Origin: Prevotella sp.
Lineage (GTDB): Bacteria > Bacteroidota > Bacteroidia > Bacteroidales > Bacteroidaceae
Direction of reading: 5' to 3'
DNA: 64,000 nt
Assembly (NCBI GenBank): GCA_017449495.1
Contig: JAFTFO010000010.1
Location: forward strand, 30,354-94,353
Shown here: in pieces, positions 42,775 to 51,636 of the stretch
Layout: every line of letters starts with the position of its first letter
Position numbering within the stretch: the stretch's first letter is position 1
Program-made: the position numbers and the translations under genes
Notes under the pieces: generated by a model
The model's database searches: none
What the model was told of the DNA's origin: nothing
What the model saw: only the letters and a program-made list of their open reading frames with translations

Positions 42775-43857
42775 TTACCTTTTTACCCACAGTTGATCTC
42801 CCCTTATCTCCAGCGGCATCGGGATATTATCTGTAAACAACTGTCCCGTGCCCAATCCCTGAGGCATACGGATATTGTCGCCATAGACATCCGACGCAAA
42901 TTGGGCAATGGCATTCAGGCCGATGTTACTCTCTAAAGCAGAGGTAATCCACGAGCCGATGCCCAAGTCGCGGGCTGTCTCTATCCATTCCCTACAGCCC
43001 TGCATGCCCCCATGCAACGAGGGTTTCAGGATGATATATCGTGGTTTGATCATCTGTAGCATGTGGCGCTTCATCTCCGGATCGTTCACACCTATCAACT
43101 CTTCGTCGAGGGCGATGGGCAGGGGTGACTCTCTGCAGAGCTCCGCCATATAGGCCCACTGCCCCTGACGGATAGGTTGCTCTATCGAATGGATGGCATA
43201 TTGGGAAAGCAGCTCCAGCTTATACAGCGCCTCGTCAAAAGGGAAGGCTCCGTTGGCATCGAGCCGCAACTCCACTTCATGATGGGAGAACCGTTCACGG
43301 ATGCGCTTGATGAGGTCGAGTTCCTGGTCGAAGTCGATGGCGCCGATCTTCAGCTTCACACAGCGGAAGCCCTTTTCAAGCTTTTCCTCCATGCGCTGCA
43401 ACATCTCCTCATAGCTGCCCATCCACACCAACCCGTTGATGGGGATGCCCACCTCGCCACGACTGAACATCGTATCGAACAGTCTGTTGCCATTCTGAAG
43501 ATTCAGCCACGCCGTCTCCAGTCCGAAGAGCATCGATGGATATGGCCGCAGAGCTTCAAACGAATCACTGGGGGACTGTCCCTCGTGTGCGAAGCCTGCG
43601 GAGCACATCAGGGACTGTCCCCTCTGTGATTCCTGCCTCCGGCAGAACTCCTCGCAAGCCTTTTCCAGCCGCTCACGATAGACATCATCTGGCAAAGCAT
43701 CACAACTCAAGTCGGGCAACGGGGCACACTCCCCGATGCCTTCCCGTCCGTCTTCCGTCAGATGCACCAGCCAGATCTTCCGCTCCGTATAAACACCACG
43801 AGAGGTTCCTGCCGGCTGTTTGAAATGGAGCACCCGCTCTTCTATCCGTCCCTCCAT
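42775..43857 (-). CDS. menC: O-succinylbenzoate synthase with in-frame palindromic insert
   Basis: Dehydrates SHCHC to o-succinylbenzoate. The 360-residue enolase-superfamily enzyme shows the two catalytic lysine regions (FRCVKLKIGAIDF) and metal ligands LRLDANGAF (Asp), IEQPIRQGQ (Glu) and IALDEELIG (Asp/Glu). A palindromic element (43562-43632) adds SQRGQSLMCSAGFAHEGQS near residue 80, between the capping and barrel domains. The catalytic segments look intact. ATG 43857 (MEGRIEER) is chosen because the frame from 43902 would overlap the upstream lipoprotein gene. Confidence 0.88.
   Translation of the reverse strand: MEGRIEERVLHFKQPAGTSRGVYTERKIWLVHLTEDGREGIGECAPLPDLSCDALPDDVYRERLEKACEEFCRRQESQRGQSLMCSAGFAHEGQSPSDSFEALRPYPSMLFGLETAWLNLQNGNRLFDTMFSRGEVGIPINGLVWMGSYEEMLQRMEEKLEKGFRCVKLKIGAIDFDQELDLIKRIRERFSHHEVELRLDANGAFPFDEALYKLELLSQYAIHSIEQPIRQGQWAYMAELCRESPLPIALDEELIGVNDPEMKRHMLQMIKPRYIILKPSLHGGMQGCREWIETARDLGIGSWITSALESNIGLNAIAQFASDVYGDNIRMPQGLGTGQLFTDNIPMPLEIRGDQLWVKR
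43562..43632. repeat. In-frame palindromic element in menC, family B copy 3
   Basis: Outer arms 43562-43576 and 43617-43632 (GAATCAC..GGGGGAC / GTCCCC..GTGATTC) are nearly complementary. The interior matches menE copy 1 over about 58 bases, but the outermost arm sequences differ between the two copies. Confidence 0.85.
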
Positions 43858-43864
43858 CCGCCTT

Positions 43865-44473
43865 CTACAACTTGGTATCCGAAATGAAGATGAGGGGCAC
43901 ATCGGTCGTCATGTAGGTTGACTGCTTCTCGTCAATATACAGGGCGCCAATAATAAGCTGCATGCCCAGTTCACGGGAACTGGCATTGTAGGTACCGTAC
44001 GAATAGGTATTGTTCACATAGAAGAGCACCTGCACCTTGTGGTCGCTGCCTGAATAGTTCAGGTTATAGGTGAGTGTCTGGGGATTGATCAGAAACTCTA
44101 TGGGCGACATGTTAATGAAGCCGATACGACAGTTGAGCGGCTGGTCTGGAGCAGCCTCGAGCGCTTCTTTCAATGCCGAATTGGAGATACACCCCGCCAG
44201 CGCCTTGCTGGGGAACTTGGGCACCGTCATCACAGAGTCGCTCGGGATGTACCAGTCGATGTCGACAGAGTCTCTTTCACGGGAAGCGTCGTAGAAGTAG
44301 AGTTTACCCGTATAGTCGCCCCCGACGGCGGCAAAGCACAGGGCCTTCTCCGAGGCAGAGAGTCCCTTCGACTGGTTATTGTTGTTGTCATCATCGTCGC
44401 TCAGACATGAGACAACGGTCAGGGCCCCTGCGAGGCAGCAAGCCCATGAAAGGAATTTAAGTGATTTCATCAT
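43865..44473 (-). CDS. Lipoprotein inside the men operon, DUF4840-like
   Basis: Encodes 202 residues with a lipoprotein signal (LKFLSWACCLAGALTVVSC, lipobox VVSC), then an Asp/Asn-rich linker (DDDDNNNN) and beta-rich sequence with LCFAAVGGDYTGKLYFYD, GFINMSPIEFLINPQTLTYN and a final segment VPLIFISDTKL. I associate the layout with DUF4840, whose function is unknown. It sits between menB and menC with gaps of 24 and seven bases, so it is cotranscribed although menaquinone synthesis is cytoplasmic. The role is unclear. Confidence 0.65.
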   Translation of the reverse strand: MMKSLKFLSWACCLAGALTVVSCLSDDDDNNNNQSKGLSASEKALCFAAVGGDYTGKLYFYDASRERDSVDIDWYIPSDSVMTVPKFPSKALAGCISNSALKEALEAAPDQPLNCRIGFINMSPIEFLINPQTLTYNLNYSGSDHKVQVLFYVNNTYSYGTYNASSRELGMQLIIGALYIDEKQSTYMTTDVPLIFISDTKL

Positions 44474-44497
44474 CTTCTATTTTTATTTGTTATTATT

Positions 44498-45355
44498 CTA
44501 TGGTAACTTGGGATACTTCTTAAAGTCGGGCTTGCGCTTCTCGAGGAAGGCCTTGCCACCCTCCTGCGCCTCGTCAAGGAAGTAGTACAGCATGGTGGCG
44601 TCGCCAGCCAGTTCCTGGATACCAGCCTGACCGTCGAGCTCCGCATTGAGTCCCGCCTTAATCATCCGTAGGGCCAGCGGTGAGCGTTCCATCATCTCCT
44701 CGGCCCAGGCCACGCACTCGTCCTCCAACTGTTCGATGGGCACCACCTTGTTCACCATACCCATCTTCTCAGCCTCCTTGGCCGAGTACTGACGGCAGAG
44801 GAACCATATCTCACGAGCCTTCTTCTGGCCCACGATACGAGCCAGGTAGCTGGAGCCGAAGCCTGCATCGAACGATCCCACCTTCGGTCCTGTCTGTCCG
44901 AAGATAGCATTCTCCGAGGCGATGGTCAGATCGCAGACCAGATGCAGCACGTGTCCACCACCGATCGCATAGCCGTTCACCATCGCGATCACAGGCTTGG
45001 GCAGCCGTCTGATCTGCATCTGCACGTCGAGCACACTCAGACGGGGCACGCCCTCTTCGTCGACATAGCCGCCACGCCCTTTCACATGCATGTCGCCACC
45101 AGAGCAGAACGCATGCTTCACGTCCCTCAGGGTCTTGCCCTCAGGCACCTCACTCATCGCTCCCGTCAGCAGCACCACGCTGATATCCTGCATCTCGCGG
45201 CACATCGAGAAAGCCACACTCAACTCGTAGGTCGTCTTCGGCGTAAAGGCATTACGATACTGCGGACGGTTAATCGTGATCTTCGCAATCCCGTTATACT
45301 CCTCGAAGCATATCTCTTCGAACTCGCGGATGGTCTTCCATTGTCTCTGTTCCAT
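44498..45355 (-). CDS. menB: 1,4-dihydroxy-2-naphthoyl-CoA synthase
   Basis: A 285-residue crotonase that closes the naphthoquinone ring. Motifs: [82 protein letters not shown] and [19 protein letters not shown], all typical of MenB. ATG 45355 (MEQRQWK) follows the promoter; the frame from 45487 lies upstream of it. First gene of the menB-lipoprotein-menC-menE group. Confidence 0.93.
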   Translation of the reverse strand: MEQRQWKTIREFEEICFEEYNGIAKITINRPQYRNAFTPKTTYELSVAFSMCREMQDISVVLLTGAMSEVPEGKTLRDVKHAFCSGGDMHVKGRGGYVDEEGVPRLSVLDVQMQIRRLPKPVIAMVNGYAIGGGHVLHLVCDLTIASENAIFGQTGPKVGSFDAGFGSSYLARIVGQKKAREIWFLCRQYSAKEAEKMGMVNKVVPIEQLEDECVAWAEEMMERSPLALRMIKAGLNAELDGQAGIQELAGDATMLYYFLDEAQEGGKAFLEKRKPDFKKYPKLP

Positions 45356-45380
45356 GTTGAATCTATTCCATTTGTGCGTG

Positions 45381-45388
45381 CAAAGGTA
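45381..45388 (-). promoter_or_regulatory. -7 box of menB
   Basis: Minus strand reads TACCTTTG followed by CACG, 25 bases before ATG 45355. Confidence 0.65.
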
Positions 45389-45853
45389 CAAAAAATCTCC
45401 TACACTGCAATGATATGCGACAACTTTTTCATTCCAACGACTCACTTCGCGCCCAAATACCCATGATGTTACACTTACAGAGGTCATCTCAAAATAGGCA
45501 CATCCTCATTTTTTTAATTAGTGAGATTATCCTGTCTTATTTCTGATTCCTTGAATCTTCCCAGTAAATGCAATTGTGTAGTTCCCTGAAATTATGTAAA
45601 TGTTCTGCCAAAGTTTTATTTAATTGATGATTCTAACTTAAGAATCCTCAGTGTTCTCAATGCTGGACAAGTACACAGCGTTCCAGCCCCCGTGAGTATG
45701 TGAAATGTGTAAGCAAAATTTCTTATGCACAAATCTGCGCGAACAGCCATCTCACAAAAGGGACAGTCCCTTCTGTGTTACAAAAGGGGCAGCAACCTCT
45801 GTGCCAATATAAACATTTTCCAATATTTATTTCTGCATCATAAAAATTATTTG
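45389..45853. other. Intergenic region with a REP-like repeat (about 45751-45805)
   Basis: About 465 bases between divergent menB and the nucleoside kinase. AAAGGGACAGTCCCTT is a family B-type palindrome core, followed by ACAAAAGGGGCAGCAACC. The short frame at 45725-45931 contains the kinase promoter and is not a gene. Nothing else was recognised. Confidence 0.5.
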
Positions 45854-45861
45854 TATCTTTG
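45854..45861 (+). promoter_or_regulatory. -7 box of the nucleoside kinase
   Basis: Reads TATCTTTG followed by CACCG, 20 bases before ATG 45882. Confidence 0.65.
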
Positions 45862-45881
45862 CACCGACCAAATTATTAAAT

Positions 45882-47561
45882 ATGCTACAGATCCGCTGCA
45901 AGAACAACAATGTGACGAAGAGTTTCCCTGAAGGAACCTCGCTGCTCGACGTGTACCAGGAGTTTGCCGACGAGATACGCCTGCCCTACCCTGTGGTGTC
46001 GGCCAAAGTGAACAACACTTCTCAGGGGCTGAAGTTCAGGCTCTACCAGAACCGCGACGTGGAGTTTCTCGATGCCCGAGAGGGGTCGGGCCACAGAGTG
46101 TATGTGCGCTCGCTGAGCTTCCTGCTTTACAAGGCCACGCAGGACGTCTTCCCCGGCTCGAAACTCTTCATCGAGCACTCGCTGTCGAGGGGGTATTACT
46201 GTAACTTTAAAAAGGGAGACAGGAACCAGTTGACAGACGAGGATGTGGCGAAGATCAAGGCCAGGATGCAGGAGATCGTGAGCCTCGACATGCCCTTCCG
46301 TCGCACCGAGGCGACGACGGAGGAGGCCATCCGAGTGTTTACGGAACGAGGATTCCAAGACAAGGTGAAGCTCTTGGAGACCAGCGGCCAGATCTATAGC
46401 GACTACTACACACTGGGTGACACCGTGGACTACTATTACGGACCGTTGGTGCCGAGTGCGGGTTATCTGCAGGTATGGGACCTGGAGCGCTACGAGGAGG
46501 GACTGCTGCTGCGGGTGCCCGACTGGAACAACCCCTCGAAGGTGGCGGAGAAGGTGGCACAGCCCAAGACCTTCGGCATGTTTGCCGAGAAGACGCGCTG
46601 GGACATCATCATGCGCCTCTCAAACGCCGGCGACGTGAACAAGGCCATCATGCGAGGTCACGCCTCGGAACTGATACAGGTCAGCGAGGCCCTGCAGGAG
46701 AAGAAGATCGTGCAGATCGCTGAGGAGATAGACCGTCGTTTCCACCAAGAGAAGGATCCTGTGCGCATCGTGCTCATCACAGGCCCCTCCAGCTCGGGTA
46801 AGACCACCTTCTGCAAGCGTCTCAGCGTGCAGCTGCTGGCCTGCGGACTGAGGCCCATATCGTTCTCGACAGACGACTACTTCGTGAACCGTGTGGACAC
46901 ACCGAAGCTGCCCAACGGCGACTATGACTTCGACAACATCGAGACGGTGGACTATCGTCTGATGGAGGATCATCTGATGCGGTTGATGGACGGAGAACGC
47001 GTGGAGATTCCCGAGTATAACTTCGTGACTGGCAAGCGCGAGATGAACGGCAAGAAACTGAAGCTCGGCAGCGACACGGTGCTCATCATCGAGGGCATCC
47101 ATGCCCTGAACCCGCTGCTGACGAAGAAGCTGCCCGACTCGCTGAAGTACAAAATCTATATCTCCGCCCTTACCAGTATCTCCATCGACGACCACAACTG
47201 GATACCTGTTCGCGACAACCGTCTGCTGCGCCGTATCATCCGAGACTACAACAAGGGGGCCTATACCGCCCAGCAGACCATTGCCCAATGGAAGAACGTG
47301 TGTGAGGCCGAAGACCAATGGATATTCCCTTATCAGGAGACAGCCGACGTAATGTTCAACTCAGCGCTGAACATCGAGTTCGCCGTGCTGAGGACGCATG
47401 CAGAGATCATCTTAGCCTCTGTACCCAAGAACTGTCCGGAATACTCAGAGGCCCACCGCCTGCTGAAGTTCATCCACTTCTTCCTGCCCGTCAGCGACAA
47501 GGAGATTCCACCCACCAGCATCATGCGTGAGTTCGTCGGCGGCAGCAGCTTTAAGTATTGA
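45882..47561 (+). CDS. Nucleoside (uridine-type) kinase with TGS and tRNA-synthetase SAD-like N-terminus
   Basis: A 559-residue protein. The N-terminal TGS domain (MLQIRCKNNNVTKSFPEGTS), a threonyl/alanyl-tRNA-synthetase second-additional-domain-like part (about 100-240, with IEHSLSRGYYCNF), then a PRK/uridine kinase domain: Walker A VLITGPSSSGKTTFCKRL near 300, FSTDDYFVNRVDTP, DFDNIETVD, VLIIEGIHALNP and RLLRRIIRDYN. The known Bacteroidota family of this architecture is annotated as nucleoside kinase; its substrate is not certain. It runs convergently into menD, overlapping it by 11 bases at the stops. Confidence 0.85.
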   Translation: MLQIRCKNNNVTKSFPEGTSLLDVYQEFADEIRLPYPVVSAKVNNTSQGLKFRLYQNRDVEFLDAREGSGHRVYVRSLSFLLYKATQDVFPGSKLFIEHSLSRGYYCNFKKGDRNQLTDEDVAKIKARMQEIVSLDMPFRRTEATTEEAIRVFTERGFQDKVKLLETSGQIYSDYYTLGDTVDYYYGPLVPSAGYLQVWDLERYEEGLLLRVPDWNNPSKVAEKVAQPKTFGMFAEKTRWDIIMRLSNAGDVNKAIMRGHASELIQVSEALQEKKIVQIAEEIDRRFHQEKDPVRIVLITGPSSSGKTTFCKRLSVQLLACGLRPISFSTDDYFVNRVDTPKLPNGDYDFDNIETVDYRLMEDHLMRLMDGERVEIPEYNFVTGKREMNGKKLKLGSDTVLIIEGIHALNPLLTKKLPDSLKYKIYISALTSISIDDHNWIPVRDNRLLRRIIRDYNKGAYTAQQTIAQWKNVCEAEDQWIFPYQETADVMFNSALNIEFAVLRTHAEIILASVPKNCPEYSEAHRLLKFIHFFLPVSDKEIPPTSIMREFVGGSSFKY

Positions 47562-49101
47562 GCGATTGAAAATACTCTCTCATCACCCGCTCGTCCTCGT
47601 CGGCATTGGTAAAGACCTCCAGCAGGACAGGGCGGTCGTTCTCTATATATAATAAGGTGTCGACACCCTTCTGCATTTCTTCCATGCTCTCGGCACGGAG
47701 ATAGACCACATGGTTCTGCTGGCAGATGCCCTCAGCAGAGGTATGATGCTCGGCAGCCACGAACGGATCGCGGGCAGGACTCTGCTCTAAGCCGCGTAAC
47801 ATATTAAAGATGCCTCCCTTGCCATTGTTTAGCAGCAAGATGCGGAAGTTTCCCTTCAAGTTCTGATTCCAAAGCGCATTCTGGTCGTAGAAGAAACTCA
47901 AGTCGCCGATGACACAGAAGACCTTGTCCTCATAAACAAGGGAAAAGCCTGCGGCAGTAGATAGGGAGCCGTCGATGCCATTGACGCCACGGTTGCAATA
48001 GACGTGGTGACGGGCATAGATGTTCGCCAAGCGGATGGCGGAGCTGTTGGCGTAGTGAAGAGCCTCCCCCGCCGTCCACTCCATAAGGAGCCGCTGCTCA
48101 AAGTATTTGACGGTAGCCATCTCAGAATAGGCAGGTTCGAAGGTCTCGGCATGATGGCGCACACGTTCCAGCAACTCATCCCACAATTGCACGAAAGGAT
48201 GGGGCTGTTGCTCCAACAGAAAACGGATCTGGTCGGCCACCATCTCACCATCGCCCACGACAACATGCGTCAGATTCATAAAGGTATCGGTGACCTCGCC
48301 TGTAGCATTGACGACCCAGGTTTCCTTGGCCTTCCGCAAAAAGCGTTTTAAGCGTTTGCTGACAATGGAGCCTCCCGTATAGAGGACGAAGTCAGGAACA
48401 TAGGTTTCGTCATCCTGTACCAGACAGACGGCCTCGTCGAGTCCGGGGTTCATCGGCTGCCTAGCAATCAGCATGGGTCGTTTGGCCTGCATGAACATGT
48501 GGCAGAGATGAGTCAGCGTCACATTCGAGATGTCGGAGGGCAGGAGTTCTATCTTCCGTTCCTGCGGCAGCGACGGAATCGTAAAGTCGAAGAGCGGTTC
48601 ACTGATGGGGACATTGATGTGGACGGGGGCATGGCGGACCATAAGGGCCTCGTTGACGAGACGGTTACAGTACCAATGGAGTTCGTCTGTAAAAGGTTCT
48701 GGCAGGGTGACGGCCTTTGCGACAAAGCGGCCGAGGGCGTCGGGCTGCGGGAGTGTCTGGCCGTCGAGTTGGTCAATCCACTGTGGTGGTCTATCCGCCG
48801 AGATGACGACCAAAGGACGATGCTGATAGTAAGCCTCTGCCACCGCCGGGGCAAGGTTGAGCAGGGCCGTACCACTGGTGACACAGACGGCGACAGGCGC
48901 TTCGAGGGCCTGCGACATGCCTAAAGCATAGAAGCCCGCAGAGCGCTCATCCGTCACAGGGTAGCACGTGATATCAGGACACTCATTCAGATTATGCACG
49001 ATGGGTGCATTCCTGCTACCCGGACAGACCACTGCATGACGGACATCATGCGCCACGAGCAGCGCTGTCAGTATGTTTACATTTTCCTTATTGCTATACA
49101 T
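47551..49101 (-). CDS. menD: SEPHCHC synthase
   Basis: A 516-residue ThDP enzyme that adds succinic semialdehyde to isochorismate. Marks include HAVVCPGSRNAPIVHN, VTDERSAGFYALGMSQ, SADRPPQWIDQLDGQTLPQP, GVNGIDGSLSTAAG and the ThDP-site GDLSFFYDQNALWNQ. Overlaps menF by 25 bases at its start. Slightly short for the family, but catalytic segments look complete. Confidence 0.93.
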   Translation of the reverse strand: MYSNKENVNILTALLVAHDVRHAVVCPGSRNAPIVHNLNECPDITCYPVTDERSAGFYALGMSQALEAPVAVCVTSGTALLNLAPAVAEAYYQHRPLVVISADRPPQWIDQLDGQTLPQPDALGRFVAKAVTLPEPFTDELHWYCNRLVNEALMVRHAPVHINVPISEPLFDFTIPSLPQERKIELLPSDISNVTLTHLCHMFMQAKRPMLIARQPMNPGLDEAVCLVQDDETYVPDFVLYTGGSIVSKRLKRFLRKAKETWVVNATGEVTDTFMNLTHVVVGDGEMVADQIRFLLEQQPHPFVQLWDELLERVRHHAETFEPAYSEMATVKYFEQRLLMEWTAGEALHYANSSAIRLANIYARHHVYCNRGVNGIDGSLSTAAGFSLVYEDKVFCVIGDLSFFYDQNALWNQNLKGNFRILLLNNGKGGIFNMLRGLEQSPARDPFVAAEHHTSAEGICQQNHVVYLRAESMEEMQKGVDTLLYIENDRPVLLEVFTNADEDERVMREYFQSLNT

Positions 49102-50162
49102 CTTCTCATCGTTTCAAGTTTGGCCTCTGTCTCCTGCCATTCCTGCTCTAAGGTGCTGTCCTTGAGCAAACCGCCTCCAGCATAGAGATAACAGCAGCGA
49201 TCCTCTACCTTCATGCAACGCAGCGACACGTACAGATGGGTCTCGTCTCCACCCAGCCAGCCCTGGAAACCGCTATAATACAGACGGGGTGTATGTTCGT
49301 TATGCGTGATGAAATGGAAGGCCTCACGCTTGGGCAGTCCACACACGGCCGGTGTGGGATACAAGGCCTGCAACAGGTCTCCCAAATGGTCGTTAGAAGG
49401 CAGGGTGAACGTAAAGTCGCTGCGCAGATGCACTAAGTTGGCGGCTCGGACTGAGGAAGGCCCTTCCTCGGAGAAGTTGGACGTGAACTGCTCCAAGCAC
49501 TCTGCGATATAAGTGGCCACATAGCGCTGCTCCTGAATATTCTTGGTGGACCAGTTGACAGTCTCGCCCTCCCCCGACAGTTGTTCTCCCTCTAAGCGAA
49601 CGGTTCCAGCCAGCGCTATCGTGCGCCAGTCGGTGCCCTTGCCCTCCAGCAGAATCTCTGGGGTGGCCGTCAGCCAACACCCTCCTTTCTCCGTCGACAC
49701 TAACGAGATGAACATACGGGGATAAAGGTCGCAAGCACGGTAAAAGAGCTCCATGGGTGAAACGGGCTCATCCAGTTCTTCCTCGGCACAGCGCGAAAGG
49801 ACGATCTTGCGGAATGTGCCCAACTCAAGCTGGGCATGGAAATTGGCGAAGTCGATGGAGTATTCTCGAGGAGCGTGGAGTGTGGAGTGTGGAAGGAGAT
49901 TACTTTGGAGGGAACTATCTGCCACTAAATTATTCTCATTCCTCATTCCACATTCCACATTCCACAAATCAATCCGTTCTACCTCATCAGGCCGCAAGAG
50001 TAAGATGGGATGACTGTCTGTGACCTCGAAGGGAGCCATCACAAAGCCGTGCTTCCCATTGAGCTCGGCACACGATGACAGTTCAGCAGGCTCACCATCC
50101 GTCTGCTGAACCATTGTCGCAAACGTCCCATACGGCAGACGATAGACAGCAAAGGCTGACAT
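49077..50162 (-). CDS. menF: Isochorismate synthase with in-frame palindromic insert
   Basis: Converts chorismate to isochorismate. The 361-residue enzyme has FRKIVLSRCAEEEL, FISLVSTEKGGCWLTATPE, ALAGTVRLEGEQ, LHLRSDFTF, PTPAVCGLPKREAFHFI and GYYSGF-type YYSGFQGWLGG motifs of the MenF family. A family A palindromic element at 49872-49976 adds WNVECGMRNENN...LPHSTLHAPRE near residue 75. The start at 50162 overlaps the stop of the upstream thioesterase gene (ATGA). Confidence 0.9.
   Translation of the reverse strand: MSAFAVYRLPYGTFATMVQQTDGEPAELSSCAELNGKHGFVMAPFEVTDSHPILLLRPDEVERIDLWNVECGMRNENNLVADSSLQSNLLPHSTLHAPREYSIDFANFHAQLELGTFRKIVLSRCAEEELDEPVSPMELFYRACDLYPRMFISLVSTEKGGCWLTATPEILLEGKGTDWRTIALAGTVRLEGEQLSGEGETVNWSTKNIQEQRYVATYIAECLEQFTSNFSEEGPSSVRAANLVHLRSDFTFTLPSNDHLGDLLQALYPTPAVCGLPKREAFHFITHNEHTPRLYYSGFQGWLGGDETHLYVSLRCMKVEDRCCYLYAGGGLLKDSTLEQEWQETEAKLETMRRCIAIRKM
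49872..49976. repeat. In-frame palindromic element in menF, family A copy
   Basis: Left GTGGAGTGTGGAGTGTGG (about 49873-49892) faces right CATTCCACATTCCACATTCC (about 49951-49975). Both the spacing and the inner TTCTCATTCC junction match the virE element, and the encoded peptides align (WSVEGG/WNVECG; STLHE/STLHAPRE). Arms differ from each other more than in the virE copy. Confidence 0.7.
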
Positions 50163-50575
50163 CACTTTTTCTGTTTTATGACGTAGTTGGTGACTCGCAC
50201 GTTCGAGATCAGGTCGCCCGTAGAGTCCTTGATATCGACATTCCATACATGGAGCGTGGTACCCTGATGCAACAGACGGGCAAAGGCCGTCACCGTGTCA
50301 CCCTCGGCCACCGCCTTCACATGGCTGCCACTGACCTCGATGCCCACACAGGCACAGCCCGGACAGAGGGCCGACGATCCGACGCCCGCCACATTCTCGG
50401 CTAACGCCAAGGAGGCCCCACCACTGAGGAAGCCGAAGGGCTGACGGTTGCGCTCGTCGACCTTCATACGTGCCAGACAAGTATCGTCCTCAGGTGTGGA
50501 GAGGAACTCCATCCCGAGGGCAGTACTCAAGTTTGGCTTAGCATTGATGATCTCGTTGATCTTATCTACGTTCAC
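50162..50575 (-). CDS. Hotdog thioesterase, probably DHNA-CoA hydrolase
   Basis: A 137-residue PaaI-type hotdog protein: LGMEFLSTPEDDTCLARMKV, RQPFGFLSGGASLALAENV (catalytic loop around Gly-Phe-Leu-Ser-Gly-Gly-Ala), and GIEVSGSHVKAVAEGDTV. Located first in the group with menF and menD and coupled to menF, it most likely hydrolyses dihydroxynaphthoyl-CoA (MenI step). The assignment rests on family and context; other acyl-CoA substrates are possible. Confidence 0.8.
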   Translation of the reverse strand: MNVDKINEIINAKPNLSTALGMEFLSTPEDDTCLARMKVDERNRQPFGFLSGGASLALAENVAGVGSSALCPGCACVGIEVSGSHVKAVAEGDTVTAFARLLHQGTTLHVWNVDIKDSTGDLISNVRVTNYVIKQKK

Positions 50576-50611
50576 TCTTAATTATCAATTATCTATTGTC
50601 AATTATCAATC
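50576..50611. repeat. AATTATC-type linker between menI-like gene and ROK gene
   Basis: Short simple repeats of ATTATCAATT and TGTCAATTATCAAT fill the gap. Similar simple linkers occur near 1505-1540, 12750-12780 and 21120-21180. Confidence 0.4.
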
Positions 50612-51592
50612 TCACTTAAAAAGTGAGTATTCTGGTACGCTCCAAGCCAAGGCGCTGGCACCTAAGACATCACGCTCACGGTCGTTGAGCTTCGACACGA
50701 AGATCTTGATCTTGCCCTTCATATTTCCAAACACATGACTCTCGAACGAATCGGACAACGGCTCTAAGAGCCACTTACCGGCATGCGAGATGCCACCCGT
50801 CAGGATAATAGCCTCTGGATCGATGATGGAAGCATAGTTAGCCAGGCCGAGACCCAATATCTCACCAGTGCGGCGGAACACCTCGATGGCCATCTCGTCG
50901 CCCTGCTCACAGCACTCATAGATCGTTCGCGGCGAGAGTTTCGACAGGTCGCGCATCAGCGACGGGGCGTCAGACTCTGCCATCATCTCCTGAGCGGTAC
51001 GGATGATGCCGGCGGCACCGGCATAAGCCTCTAAGCAGCCCTGATGGCCACAGCCGCACACACGACCGTTTTCCACCACACAGGTATGGCCGAACTCTCC
51101 GGCATAGCCAAGATGGCCGACATGGTCTGCACCCTCCGTAAAGAAACAGCTGCCCAAGCCGACTCCAAGACTAATGATGATAAAGTTCTTCATACCGTGG
51201 GCACTGCCGAAAGTATATTCACCCAATGCCGACACATGGGCATCGTTCGACAGGGCGACGGCGAGCCCCAGACGGTCGCGAAGCATGGCTGCCATGGGGA
51301 CGATGCCTTTCCACGGCAGGTTGGCAGCGTTCTCGATACATCCAGAGACAGAGCTGGCACTGGGCGAGCTCATGCCGATGGAACGAATCTTCTCGTAGCC
51401 GCCGTTGGCCTCAACGAGCGTAACAATCTTCTCACTGAGAGCCGACACAAAACTGTTCACATCCTGATAGTCGGTCGTGGGAAAGGAATCTTCTGCCAGA
51501 ATATTGCCTCGAACGTCGACGATGGCGTAGGTAGTTGACTCAATACTGATATCAACGCCAACCACTTCTGACTTAATGTTCTGTTCTATCAT
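50612..51592 (-). CDS. ROK family sugar kinase, third copy of a tandem triplet
   Basis: A 326-residue ROK protein, probably a glucokinase or N-acetyl-sugar kinase. Motifs: VGVDISIESTTYAIVDVRGN (ATP-binding start), VALSNDAHVSALGE with the catalytic Asp, LGSCFFTEGADHVG, GHTCVVENGRVCGCGHQGC with the zinc CxCxxxxC site, and EAYAGAAG. Catalytic Asp is present, so it should be active. It is the last of three tandem homologues on the minus strand; gap to the middle copy 44 bases. ATG 51592 is preferred over an upstream TTG-type start. Confidence 0.8.
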   Translation of the reverse strand: MIEQNIKSEVVGVDISIESTTYAIVDVRGNILAEDSFPTTDYQDVNSFVSALSEKIVTLVEANGGYEKIRSIGMSSPSASSVSGCIENAANLPWKGIVPMAAMLRDRLGLAVALSNDAHVSALGEYTFGSAHGMKNFIIISLGVGLGSCFFTEGADHVGHLGYAGEFGHTCVVENGRVCGCGHQGCLEAYAGAAGIIRTAQEMMAESDAPSLMRDLSKLSPRTIYECCEQGDEMAIEVFRRTGEILGLGLANYASIIDPEAIILTGGISHAGKWLLEPLSDSFESHVFGNMKGKIKIFVSKLNDRERDVLGASALAWSVPEYSLFK

Positions 51593-51636
51593 ACGTCTAG
51601 TTAAATAAATTGTTCGCAATCATAATCTCGTCCCAA

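Noticed and set aside
45725-45931. Short plus-strand frame before the nucleoside kinase
   Set aside because: It contains the kinase -7 box and overlaps the real start at 45882 in another frame.
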